Below are positions 11,040 through 22,289 of a stretch of 64,000 nucleotides of DNA, piece by piece. Every line of letters begins with the position of its first letter. Positions within the stretch are counted from its first letter, which is position 1. This DNA is from Chimonanthus salicifolius (taxonomy: Eukaryota; Streptophyta; Magnoliopsida; Laurales; Calycanthaceae), in contig CM023540.1 of assembly GCA_013350335.1 (NCBI GenBank), forward strand, positions 4,402,001 through 4,466,000, read 5' to 3'. Position numbers and translations under genes: made by a program. The notes beneath the pieces were generated by a model, which saw only the letters and a program-made list of their open reading frames with translations, had not been told where the DNA came from and made no database searches.

Positions 11040-11420
11040 AGCTGAACTGTGGATCTCATGGGCTAAAAATTCAGTGGCCAATACTTATCAGCAATATGGT
11101 GTATCAGCGATATCATACTTATCATTCAGTATGGCCAATATGTGGCATGTTGTTCAAATTTTTTGAATTTTTTTAGAAAAATACAGAAATAATAGAAAAT
11201 ATGAAAAAAAATTAAAACTAGTTGTGAGCATTTTTGGTTAAAAAAATAACCCTTGACGAATAAAGTATGTCCGAAATAATTCAGAAATATCCAAAAAATT
11301 TAGAAATAGAGAACCTATATAATTCGGATTTTCGACTACCGAATTATATCGGCCGATACTATAAAAAAAAAAAATCGGCCGATATGACCGAATTATCGGT
11401 CATGATATCGGCCGAATTTT
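11040..11420. repeat. Cluster of TATCGGCCGAT palindromic motifs
   Basis: TCGGCCGAT occurs at about 11350, 11373 and 11408, with related GGCCAATA and TATCAGC motifs from 11068 on, in an AT-rich stretch. The 10-bp core is self-complementary. Related motifs cluster at both ends of 29195-30592. This looks like the subterminal region of a DNA transposon family, but no terminal inverted repeat or target duplication could be fixed here. Confidence 0.35.
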
Positions 11421-12404
11421 AAAAATTTGATTTTTTTTTTTTGAAAAAAGCCTTTTTTTAAAAAAATATCGGACAAGAATGGAAAGAGAAAAAAGAAAAT
11501 ATGGAGTAAAGATTAAAGAAAAAAAATCACATACCTTTCACAGCTTTCTTTTCTCTTCTTTCTCTTCTTTGATGGGAAAAATATAGAGTGGCGGCGGCTG
11601 CTAGGGTTTCATAGAAAGAGTGAAAGAAAAGAAGTATTAAAGATGAGCATTAGGGTTTCTAACTTTTTAAGTGAAAACACTTTTTTATGCTTTTCTCAGG
11701 GAAAGTCACGTTTGCCTCTCACATTTTTATCATTTATCAAAAATTTAGTGGAAGTAATATTTTTTTATTTTAAATACAATATTTATTTATCTGAAAATAA
11801 AAAGTATAATATTTTTTTTTTATCTTATTGTAACATTTGACCCCTGGTTTAAGCGAAGTGGCTTTAAGCTTCAGTTTACAACCAAAATTGTCGGGTAGCA
11901 CACTTTTAATATTATGAATCTATCCGAAAGGTTAGACCCGTAGAGGGGCCCTATGAGTCAACTTTCTGGGGTACACTCAGTAAACCCTTGAAACAAACCT
12001 GTAACATCCATCTTTGTATCCAACTCTGACTTTCACTCTAGAAAGGAAAAGATGTTCTAATTTCGATATGATAAATTTACCAAAAAAATAGGTGTTCTAA
12101 GAAATCAATACGAGCGAGGAATTGAGAATTTGAATGCTAAGATCTAATGTTTATTAATTTACTAAATTAATTGCAATTAAAAGATCAAGTATGCATGAAT
12201 TCCAATCCGTGTCAAATATGAGCGATGTAATCAAACACCAAAGATTAAATTAAGATTAATTCAAACATAATATTACTATTCACCATGCAACGACACATCA
12301 ACACTTCAACTAATATGGTTGTCCAGATATTGACCCAAGAGGGGGAGAGGAGTGAACTGGGTCAATAGATACTTTTGACAATTTATTAATCTTAACAAAA
12401 TGTA
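11421..12404. other. Unassigned flank left of element D
   Basis: AT-rich sequence with no gene. GACCCAAGAGGGGGAGAGG at about 12332-12350, followed by GAACTGGGTCAA, looks like part of an older LTR element that D inserted into. That reading is tentative. Confidence 0.25.
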
Positions 12405-12409
12405 TGTGC

Positions 12410-15400
12410 TGTGTGTGATATTCCAGTCCAAATTAGTAGTTAATTTAGACAAATTTTAATTAATTAAATATTTTTAGCCAATAATTATAATTTTTGTTCT
12501 GTTAATCATGAAGAATATTGAATGAGCTTCTCAACGAGTCTGAGTTTGACTCGATCCGAATCCGAAAACTCTTTCAAATTAATTTTTTAAAGGTATAATA
12601 ACAAGTTATGATTATTAATAATATTATTTTAGAGTTAAAACTTGGCTACTTTGGAAACTCAGTTATTTAACCTCATTTCAACCCCAACTTTAGATCTTGC
12701 ATTATTTTTAAATTCCGGACTTAACGGAATGTCAATCTCGACCTAATTCTACCTATTTTCACTGCCTAAAATTTTATAGGTGGTAAAACCCCACTTTGAT
12801 AAGACAGAATCCTAAAAATATACAGAAGAAGTTAATATTCAATCTGTAATATAATTGAGCCTTTTCATTCTTCAGATTTTCAAAATATCAAGTTTTTAAT
12901 AATTATTTTACGTCGAGAAATGTGAGCCGTTGAATATTCTATCATTTAGATGGAGTGGTTTTTTACTCCGAAACACTTTAAAATTTTAGAATATTTTTAC
13001 CAGACTAATTTAATCTATCAAATTATAAAATTAGAATTTCTCTGAGAGATTCTTTAAAGTTTAGAAATTTTGTCAAATCGATGTTTTTCGATTAAAACAC
13101 TGAGTTATTGAGCGAGTTTTTTATCCAAAATTTAATACTTATAATTTAATGTCTGACCTAGCGGACTTTAGATTAAATTAGTGGGACCCTGAAATACTTA
13201 GAATTAACAAAGGACGTAAGAGGTATTATTTAAAAGAAAATAATAATAAAATTAAAAAAAATCTTAAAATAATATCTAAGCGATCCTATTGTCTGTAGTA
13301 CTAGATGTGCAACGTGGATGCACAGGTGACTTCCATTCAGCTATAAATTGGGAGGAGCGTGAGGGGGAGTTAAAAGGAAAAAAAAAAAGTCAGTTGCCTC
13401 TCCTATCCTCCGGTCACTCTCTGTCAGTGGGTTCCCTCTCCCTTCTGTCGCTCTCTCTTTCTCCAGGCTGTTTTCTCTTCCTTTCCTTCATTTTCTTCTG
13501 GTCTTTTTCCTTTCTTTTTTTACATCCACCAGCAGCAAGAGAAAAAATATATATATATAAGCCAACAACTTCAATCGTTTTCTCTTCTTCCAGTCACTTT
13601 CCTTCATTTCCTTATTCTTTTCTTCTTCTTTCTTTGGGCTTAAACAACAAAAGTAGGCAGTAGCAGCCAAACTTCAAAGCTTCTCGCATCTACGTCGGGT
13701 TTTCAAAACTTAGTTAAATATCGACGGATTTTTGCGTGTGAGGTACCAAAATAGTTTTATTTTTAATTTTAATAACTTCGTAACAGGTCAAAATTAGAAT
13801 AATTTAGTATTGACTTTTAAAATTGAATTTTTCAAAATAGAGTGAGGGTAGGCTTCTCTCTTAAATTTTAAATTATACATTTAAAATCAATTTATTTAAG
13901 TTCAAAACTTGTTTTTCAGCATTTAATTAAAAGAGGGGAAAAAATTAACCCCATCTAACAATTGTGTATTTATTTTTACGCATTATATGTTTAAATTTAG
14001 TATCATAACCTCTGGGCCACACTATCATTCGTAGTGGCACTAGTCGCTTGGTGATGCCATTTGAAGCGGCGCTGAGTCACTCGGTGGTTCATCAGTAGTA
14101 GCTCTTAGTCGTTCGGTGATACCATCTGAGGAGGCGCTTAGTCACTCGATGGTTTTGAAGTGGGGCACTGAGTACTTTATATATTAAATGCATTGTACTC
14201 TCTGGGCCGAAAATCTCCATTTGTAGCGCAGCAGAAACGCCGCTAGGTGGCCATCTGAGATGGCCTTGGTCGCCCGGTGGTAAAAGGATTTAGGCACTGA
14301 GTACTTTTATTTAATTTCCTGCATTATACCCTCTAGACTCCGTTTCTATACTTTTCCCTAGCCAGGAAAAAATACCAGACCGGGCACTGAGTGCTTATAT
14401 TTTTATTTTTGATATGATGTTTTGGATGGCTTACAACTAACTGCTGACTTAATCTAATGGAGTAGAAAGAATTAGGAGACTCACTTTATTTATCATATTT
14501 TCTTGGAAAATACACGGGGGATGGGAAATAGTTTGTAAATGCTCTATTGACTTGAAATTTATATTATTATTTTATCATACAGATTGTGTGATAATCTCTA
14601 CGTATAGAGGTGAGGAGACTTGAATCAACACTTGTATTGTGTTATATGTTAAACCCACTAACCCCAGACTAAAATGGGACCCATGGCCATTTAAAGATGG
14701 AAAAGGCTATATAGGTCTAAAATGCGAGACCTGACACCGCCTACATTTAACGGATGTAAATGTTCTAACTGTGTAGAACGTAGGCATAAATTGGTGTCGG
14801 GGAGCCGAGGACTTGTAGCCTCTAACGTAATATGGATCCATGGAGTGTCTGGAAATTGTGAGGTAAAAACTGGGTGAAGACATTCTTGTTATTAAATCCA
14901 GTTTATATGTTTGTGTGAATATTGGTTCTTTATTGATCATTGTATATTGGTGTTGGATGCACCGAAGGGTAAGGTTGGAATTTAGTGATTCTCTCAGAAT
15001 AAGTCCATGTGTAAGGAGGGCACTAGAAATCATGAATTATCATGCATTTGACATTTGCATGTGAGAATTATGATTAGAAGTTAAATATGTGAAAGATAAT
15101 AACTTTGGAAAATCTGATATTGGTCATTGGGCTATAATTGTTGAGATTAGCCGAATACCGTTTGCGAACTTTTGGGTTGGATGTGTTAGTAGGATGTGGT
15201 CGACCGCCATCAACCATTGATGTTGGATGGGATAATAGACCGAGTCATGGAGAGCTTGTGATGTTAGGCCAAACGCCGTTTGCGAACCGTTGGGTTGGAC
15301 GTGTTAGTAGGCTGTGGTCGACTGCCATCAACCGTTGGTGTTGGATGGGCTAGTAGACCTGGTCGTGGAGACCTTATGCACTTGCAAGTTGCTAAATGGG

Positions 15401-16093
15401 GGTTGACCCCTATAAAAATTGGTAAAACACCTTAGAAATTGATTATAGGGTGAAAATGGGTTAAGTGGATTAACCGCATTGCATTCATGGAACATGCATT
15501 GTTTATTATTTCATGTATCATGTATTATTTATATTGGATGTTATGGTGAAAAGGAGTTTGGATTAACTGCATTTCATTCATGGAACATGCATTGTTATTT
15601 ATTCCATAAATATTGTATGTTGGATTTTAGGGTGAGCTTTCTCCACTAGGTTGTTGCTCATGTCCCTTACATTATAGGATATGAATTAGATGAAAGAATA
15701 AAAGAACCAATGGTACCTTGTTGAGAGTCAAACTCGGATGTTTCCCGTAATTTCCCGCTCGAGGAAACAAAATAAATCTATAGACTATTCTATGTATTTT
15801 GAAAATAAATATGCCTCATGTGGCATAAAAACTTATGTATGTAAGTTTGATATTTCCATATAGTATATTTGTGTGTTGGTGTGCTCAATATATTGATTCC
15901 GTGTGTTTGAGTGAAAATTGTTCAGATGATTTTGCTGACTATGTTTAGAAATATTTAATACACGGATATCTTACATAGGTATTAGACTCACATGGGTAGT
16001 ATGTTATGGAATTAGTGAATCATTAGATTAAGGTTTTTTTTTTAAAAAAATTTAGTCGTGTCCCGAGCCCACGTACGGGATCGGGTCGTGACA
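12410..16093 (+). repeat. Element D 5' LTR
   Basis: About 3.7 kb, ending GGGTCGTGACA immediately before the primer-binding site. A likely core promoter is GCTATAAATTGG (about 13340). It contains several AGTCACTCGGTGG/TTCGGTGATACCATCTGA-type subrepeats (about 14035-14290). It also has two tandem copies (period about 118 bp, first at 15150) of a segment with CCGTTTGCGAAC and GTCGACCGCCATCAACC. The 3' LTR has only one copy of that segment. Small open frames inside (for example 13289-13663) are low-complexity C/T-rich sequence, not genes. Confidence 0.88.
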
Positions 16094-16097
16094 AAGG

Positions 16098-16109
16098 TGG
16101 CATCAGAGC
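16098..16109 (+). other. Element D primer-binding site
   Basis: TGGCATCAGAGC, four bases after the LTR end. It differs by one base (T to C) from the canonical initiator-Met tRNA primer site TGGTATCAGAGC. Confidence 0.8.
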
Positions 16110-16240
16110 TTAGGTCCAAGCTCTCGAACTGTGATGGGACTATACATGCTTAGTAGGGTTTTGTGGTTGTGAGTTTTATTTAGTGCATTATTATTATTTA
16201 TTTCCTCCATTACCAACTGTTCTTTTATTTTTGGACAGCA

Positions 16241-16912
16241 ATGTCTGACGATAAAATATCAGCTTCAGTAACAGGAAAAGGCACCTCTTCCAGTCCATTG
16301 GTGATACATTCTTCACCTAGTGACTCCGACTCACTATCATGGACATCAGAATCCGACCCAGATGAGATTGAAACCCATATGGCTTCAAAATCTGAAAAAG
16401 GAAAAGTAATAGAAATTATCTTCTAATAGTTAGACTCAATGGACTATATTAGAACCTGACCCAGAGGAAGAAGAGAATAGTGAGACCCATACCTCATCAC
16501 CCTAGTATTCCCCTGATACACCATCATATGAGTATCCTCCTCATACACCCTCACCACAAGTCGAGGAGCTAGAACCCCCAGTTGTAGAACCTTTAATTGC
16601 ACCACAATAATAGAACCCTTAATTGCATATCTAATTATGGAACCAGAACCTCCTACTGTAGAATTGGTACCTGAGATTGTCTGTGAGAACTGTCAACAAG
16701 CAGGGCACACTGTTGAATATTGTCCCTATCCTATTATCCAGTTTTACCCAATATGTGAAATAATCGGGCATCTAAATGTGAATTGTCCCTTCATGAGAGT
16801 TGCAGTACATGTTCCATGTCAGTTATGTGGAGTATTTGGTCACGAAGAAGAGACTTGCCCTTATCAGTCAGGACTCACTTCCGAAGACTTACCTTTGGAC
16901 GGGGGAGACTAG
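16241..16912 (+). pseudogene. Extra ORF of element D: acidic/Pro-rich protein with three CCHC-type knuckles
   Basis: This ORF lies between the PBS and gag, where Del/Tekay elements normally have only leader. The first part (16241-16426) starts MSDDKISASV and is rich in Ser, Asp and Glu. The middle is Pro/Glu-rich (repeated EEEE, PPHTPSP) but split by frameshifts and stops. The last part (16637-16912) has two perfect C-X2-C-X4-H-X4-C knuckles at 16682-16723 and 16817-16858. Between them, at 16745-16786, is a third in which the first Cys reads Tyr (TAC for TGC). Element D's gag has its own two degenerate knuckles downstream (18024-18140), so this is an additional zinc-knuckle protein. It could bind nucleic acid, be a captured host zinc-knuckle gene, or be a duplicated gag C-terminus. 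I know no name for it. Confidence 0.6.
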
Positions 16913-17192
16913 AAAGAAGGATGGAAATAGAGCCAGATAGGAAAGGATGGGTGTAAAAATATACATGTGTATACATGTAAAAATATAAAAAGATGGGGAA
17001 AGATCTTAGGAATGAAACTTTTTAGGGAAACTTTTGTGAAAAAGGAATTTATGTATATACTCTTTTGTAACTGACATGCATGGAGCTAAGTAACTCCTCT
17101 GATATGTGGTATATAAAGTATGTTTGTTTATCTTATGACTTGATAAACTTTTATTTGAATGAATTATGTTAATACAATGATGACTACAGGAG

Positions 17193-18300
17193 ATGTTTGG
17201 GTCAGTTGGAGAATCGGGGAGTCAGGGGGAAAGCAAGGTTCCACCTCCTAAAAATCGACCTAACCCCTTAGATGTCGTACGAACCACGGTGGAAGCTTTT
17301 CAAAGGATAGTAGATGATCTCCACCGACCTCGGGAGAGGACCCCAAAGAAAGAGCTTCCACAGCTTTGAAAAATTTCAAACAGTTGATTCCACCGACTTT
17401 CACTGGGAATACGGATCCAGCCGAAGCAGAAAACTGGATCAATCAGATTGGTCGAATCTTCGACACACTAGCTACTGCAAAAGAGTATAAGGTGACATTA
17501 GCCACCTATCAGTTGGAAGGAGATGCATACAAATGGTGAGAAGTCAGACATAATGCAAGAAACCGAGAACCGATGACTTGGGAGGAGTTTTCTGTTGCTT
17601 TCCTTGCCCGCTACTATCCAAAAGTAGTAAGAGATGCTAAAAGGAAGCAATTTCTCGAATTGAAGCAGGGCTCTGACACAATGGCTCAATATTATTCAAA
17701 ATTCATGAATCTCTATCAATACGCACCACGACTTTTTGACACTGAAGAGGAAAAGATTCAACACTACATTGAAGGGCTTCGTCCTTATTTTCAGCGACGA
17801 ATGGCAGGAACGCAATTTGCCACTCTGGAAGAAACAATCAACTAAGCCTTCATGATGGAAGCTGTTGACACAACCAATAAGAATTTGGATCGATCTCGTC
17901 TGGGGAATAGTCAGAAACCACCTTTGCCTAACAAAAAAAAGGAGGTTTAATAAGGGTTCATTCTCCAAGAAAGGACAAACATTTGTGGGACAGACTAGCA
18001 ACACTGGCCTAAGACAAGTGATATGTTACACGTATAACCAGCCAGGTCACACAGTGAGATAGTGTCCACATAGCAATCCACCAACAACGGACAGCTGAGC
18101 ATGTTTCAAATGCAAGCAAAAGGGACAGTATATTAAAGATTGTTCTTATTCTGACATTCAAAACAATGTGGCAGGATCTACTCAGAATGTCAGACCAGTA
18201 CAGTCTCAGGTGCAGTCTACTTTGCCACCCTCCAGAGGTTCAGTAGCATCTGAGAGTGTGCCACAAAAGACCGGTCAACTGAGAGGATAGGGCCGCCCTC
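17193..18300 (+). pseudogene. Element D gag
   Basis: Capsid/nucleocapsid region. Recognisable retrotransposon-gag features are PTFTGNTDPAEAENWI, then YKVTLATYQLEGDAYKW, then MTWEEFSVAFLARYYP, and GSDTMAQYYSKFMNL. Two nucleocapsid knuckles follow, at about 18024-18065 (second Cys reads Tyr, plus a stop) and 18099-18140 (His reads Gln). The start was taken at ATG 17193, with a frameshift near 17350. In-frame stops include TGA at 17537-17539 (after KW, where the family has WW) and TAA at 17843-17845. The nonsense and Cys-to-Tyr changes are mostly G-to-A or C-to-T. Confidence 0.8.
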
Positions 18301-18326
18301 CGACGACCCGAGGGAGAGTCTACACC

Positions 18327-19740
18327 ATGGGAACTCGGGAGGAGGAACCAGCTGAGAACGCTGTGATGGAAGGTACCATACCTCTCTTTAGTTACATGGT
18401 ACAAGTATTAGTTGATACCGGTGCTTCTCATTCATTTATCTCTAAGTTCTGTCGGGATAAATTGGGTTTACCCTCAGTAGTTGCTTTGAGACCTTTAACG
18501 GTAATGTCTCCATTAGGAAAAGAGGTACAAGTGGATCAGGTATGCAGATCTTGTATTCTAAAAATGGGTAACTTAGATTTGATATATTACTTCTTTGTCA
18601 TAGAGATGATGGATTTCGATGTCATCTTAAGCATGGATTGGTTAATTGCACATCAAATTATGATAGATTGTTTGCAAAGAAAGATATATGAGACATCTAC
18701 AACCAAGTGTAGGTTTGTGGAGAAGTTGATACCATATGATATGGTGAGAGTGAAATTCTCTGGTTTGAAGGCCTACCTTGGTAGAGTAGTGGCTAGTATG
18801 GGATGGGGGGATGTGGAAGGAATAAAATCTATTTTACCTCGGGTGGTTTGTGAATTTTGGAATGTTTTCCCGGATAAACTCAGTGGTTTGCCTCCACGCC
18901 AAGAGATTGATTTTGTAATTGATTTACAACTCGGAACATCTCATATATCCATGGCACCCTACAGGATGGCACCAGCAGAACAGAAAGAGTTGGAGAAACA
19001 GATAGATGAGCTTCTCCAACTTGGTTTTATCCTTCTGAGCAATTCGCTTTGGGGCGCACATGTTCTTTTTGTAAAAAGGAAGGATGGATCTTTGGGAATG
19101 TGCATAGACTATCGACCTTTGAATCAGGTCACTATTAAAAATAAATATCCATTACTTAGAATAGACGATTTATTTGATTTGTTGAGAGGGGCAATGTGTT
19201 TCTCAAAAATCGACTTGAGATCGGGATATCACCAACTTCGAGTAAGGGAGGAGGATATTCCGAAGACTGCATTTCGCACTCAGTATAGCCTATATGAGTT
19301 TTTGGTCATGCCATTCGGAGTGACTAATGCACCAGCTACCTTCATGGATTTGATGAATCGGATCTTCCGACCTTATTTACGGGAGTTTGTAATCGTCTTC
19401 ATTGACTACATTTTGATATACTCCCCGTCTGAAGAGGAGCATGAGCAGTATTTACGCACCATTTTACAGACTTTACAGGATCACCAACTGTAGGCCAAAC
19501 TCATTAAGTGTGAATCTTGGCTAACCCAAGTCCAGTTTCTCGGACACGTGGTGTCGACCAATGGAATTTCAATAGATCCAGCAAAAGTGGAAACAATTAT
19601 GAACTAGGAAAGACCCAAAAATGTCACGGAAATTTGGAGTTTTCTTGGTTTAGCGGGATATTATTGAAAATTTATCCCACATTTCTCTCAGATTGCGGTG
19701 CTAATGACTCACTTGACTTGGAAAGATGTCAAATTTGAAT
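18327..19740 (+). pseudogene. Element D protease and reverse transcriptase
   Basis: An open stretch of 388 codons (18327-19493), then a stop and frameshift. The protease active site is [11 protein letters not shown] (about 18409-18440). RT motifs follow in order: [71 protein letters not shown], then FIDYILIYS (about 19400). The last is the polymerase active site, where Ty3 elements have F(V/I)DD. The second catalytic Asp is Tyr, so polymerase activity should be lost. RT thumb sequence continues in other frames to about 19740. Confidence 0.88.
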
Positions 19741-20697
19741 CGACAGAAGCATGTGATGAAGCATTTCAGGACCTTAAGAAGAAGCTAACCACTTCTCCTG
19801 TACTGACTATACCAGAACAAGGACGCGGTTACGAGGTCTACTGTGATGCCTCTAAAGCTTGGATTGGGTTGTGTTATGATGCAAGAAAAGAATGTAACGA
19901 CCCTACCCCAACTTCCCAATGTGATATTGTCCGCTTTGGGCCCACCATGCCCTCACGATTTTGTTTTGGGTCCTGGCCTACATGACCATGCCTAAAAGGC
20001 CTTACACATGGGAGAAGGGGGCTTCTCTCATATTAATACCCAACCCACCCACCTCACTATCGATGTGGGACTTTCTTTGAGGTGGGTGGGGATATTACAA
20101 TCTACCCCTCTTAAAACCAGAATCGTCCCCAACTCTGTCACATCAGATAGGTAGAGGGCTCACACAGTCTGACTGTTAAACTGTGCTCTGATACCACTTA
20201 TAACGACCTTGCCCCAACCTCCTACTGTGATATTGTTCGCTTTGGGCCCACCATGCCCTCATGGTTTTGCTTTGGGCCCTGACTCACATGACCAGGCCTA
20301 AAAGGCCTCACACATGGGAGATGGAGGCTTCCCTCATATTAACACCCAACCCACCCACCTCACCACCGATGTGGGACTTTCTTTGAGGTGGGTGGGGTTA
20401 TTACAGAGAAAGTTGTTGCTTATGGATTGAGACAGTTGAAAGGACACGAGCAAAACTACCTAACGCATGATCTGGAATTGGCAGTTGTGGTGTTCGTACT
20501 AAAACTGTGGAGACATTACCTGTATGGTGAGTGGTTTAATGTCTATTATGACCACCATAGTCTCAAATATCTGTTTATTCAAAAGGATTTAAATATGAGA
20601 CAACGGAGATGGATAGAATATTTAGGAGATTATGACTTTCAACTCTCCTACCATCCAAATAAAGCTAATGTGGTGGCAGATGCCTTAAGCAGGAAAT
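19741..20697 (+). pseudogene. Element D RNase H region, split by a TRIM
   Basis: The RNase H domain begins after the RT thumb (SPVLTIPEQGRGYEVYCDAS, about 19790-19850). It is interrupted at 19893 by a 513-bp TRIM and resumes at 20406 with [17 protein letters not shown], then [31 protein letters not shown] and ADALSRK. These are the canonical Ty3 RNase H landmarks. Removing the TRIM brings the two halves together in the expected place. Confidence 0.85.
19893..20405 (-). mobile_element. TRIM-1 (terminal-repeat retrotransposon in miniature)
   Basis: 513 bp. Two 207-bp LTRs (19893-20099 and 20199-20405, starting TGTAACGACC/TATAACGACC and ending TTACA) flank a 99-bp interior. The interior ends, antisense, in GCTCTGATACCACTTA, which is the complement of the TGGTATCAGAGC primer site, so the element is in reverse orientation. 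Flanks AAGAA (19888-19892) and GAGAA (20406-20410) are a 5-bp target duplication with one mismatch. It is non-coding and must have been mobilised by another element's proteins (known for TRIMs). Confidence 0.88.
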
Positions 20698-22229
20698 CAC
20701 GAGGTGATATTGCCAAAGTAGCATCTTTACAATGGAAATTACTAGAAGTCTTGTCCGACTATGATCTTGAATTAATTGAAAGCAGGGAGTCAGCATGGAT
20801 TCAAAATCTAGTGTTGCAATATGAAATTGTCGGAATTGTGTTGGAAAGACAGCACAGTGATCCTGAAGCTCAGAAGATAATAACACAGCTATCTAATGGA
20901 GTGGAATTGGAAAATTGGAAGGTTAGACCCGATGGAGGTTTAACATTCAAAGGGCGACTATTCGTACCAGAATCTGAAGATTGCAGAGAAAAAGTACTCA
21001 ATCATTATCATCACTCTAAATTCGCGGTCCATCCTGATAGCACGAAGCTGTATCGTGATCTACGCCGACAATTCTGGTGGAGAGGAATGAAAGAGGAAGT
21101 GGCACATTTTGTGTCCAAATGTTTAACTTGTCAACAAGTTAAAGTTGAACACCAACGACTAGGTGGATTGACACAACCTCTCCCAGTAGCCAAGTGGAAG
21201 TGGGAACACATCACAATGGATTTTGTGACATGATTCCCTAAGTCTACCAAAAAGAATAATTCAATATGGGTAATTGTTGACCGACTTATGAAGTCAGCTC
21301 ACTTTCTACCTATCAAGAAAAAAGATTCGTTGGATACTTTGAGCAAGATCTACGTTAAAGAGATAGTCCGATTGCATGGAGTACCAGTCTCTATTGTGTC
21401 CGATAAAGATACCCGATTTGTTTCTCGATTTTGGCAAGGATTGCAAAGTCAATTGGGTACAAAGTTATGTTTCAGCACAACATTTCACCCACAGACAGAT
21501 GGTCAGTCTGAAAGGACCATTCAAACGCTGGAGGACATGTTGAGAGCATGTGTTATGGACATACAAGGAAGTTGGGACGATCATCTGGCCCTGATTGAAT
21601 TTGTAAACAACAATAGTTACCAAGCAAGTATACAAATGATACCATACAAGGGTTTAATGGTACACCTTGTAGATCACCCCTGTATTGGACAGAAGTAGGA
21701 GATAAAGCATTGTTAGGTCCGAAAATGGTATGTGAGACAGCAGAATAGGTGGAAATCATAAGGCAACGTCTTAAAACTGTCCAGAGCCGACAGAAAAGTT
21801 ACGCCGACAAAAGGCGAAGGCCGTTGGAATTTGAAGTGGGAGACATATTATTACGTGTAGTCCCACGTCATGGAGTACAGAGGTTTAGACGTAAAGGGAA
21901 ATTATCACCTCGATACATTGGACCATTTGAGATCCTTAAGAGAATTGGAGAAGTTGTTTACCAACTAGCATTACCTCCACGTCTGGAAAAGGTATACAAC
22001 ACATTTCATGTGTCTATGCTTTGGAAGTACGACCCAACCCATCTCATGTGATAAATGTGGAAAATATTGAAATCTCCAAGGATTTGACTTTAGAAGAAGT
22101 TCCTATTAAAATTCAAGGAGCCCAGACTCAAGTACTACGACGAAATACTATGGCAACATCGCGAGACCCAACATGTAACGTGGGAACCGGAGTCAACAAT
22201 ACGAAAATTATACCCCAGTCTCTTCATTG
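20698..22229 (+). pseudogene. Element D integrase with C-terminal chromodomain
   Basis: The HHCC zinc-binding region has [10 protein letters not shown]...C-X2-C (about 21000-21130). The catalytic core carries HITMDFVT (first D, about 21210), VSDKDTRF (second D, about 21395) and [13 protein letters not shown] (E, about 21505), with a TGA right after the first motif (21232-21234). The GPFEILKRIGEVVYQLALPP module (about 21920-21975) is the chromovirus C-terminal SH3-like part. It leads to YNTFHVSMLWKYDP and, after a frameshift, to a chromodomain (NPSHVINVENIE, then HVTWEPES in another frame). The chromodomain targets integration to particular chromatin in this group (known). Confidence 0.85.
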
Positions 22230-22269
22230 ATTAAAGGTACGAACATTTTGTGAAAATTTGGGGATGAAA

Positions 22270-22289
22270 TTTCTTTCAGGGGGGTGGGG
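22270..22289 (+). other. Element D polypurine tract
   Basis: CTTTCAGGGGGGTGGGG directly before the 3' LTR start TGTGATACCCC. It is the plus-strand primer site for reverse transcription. Confidence 0.75.

Noticed and set aside
13289..13663. 124-codon ORF as a gene
   Set aside because: It lies inside element D's 5' LTR and is a low-complexity Ser/Leu/Phe run from a C/T-rich leader. The 3' LTR lacks an equivalent full frame.
14707..15033. 108-codon minus-strand ORF repeated at 24432-24758
   Set aside because: The two copies are the same segment of D's two LTRs on the antisense strand, with no recognisable motif. Duplication is explained by the LTRs, not by gene conservation.
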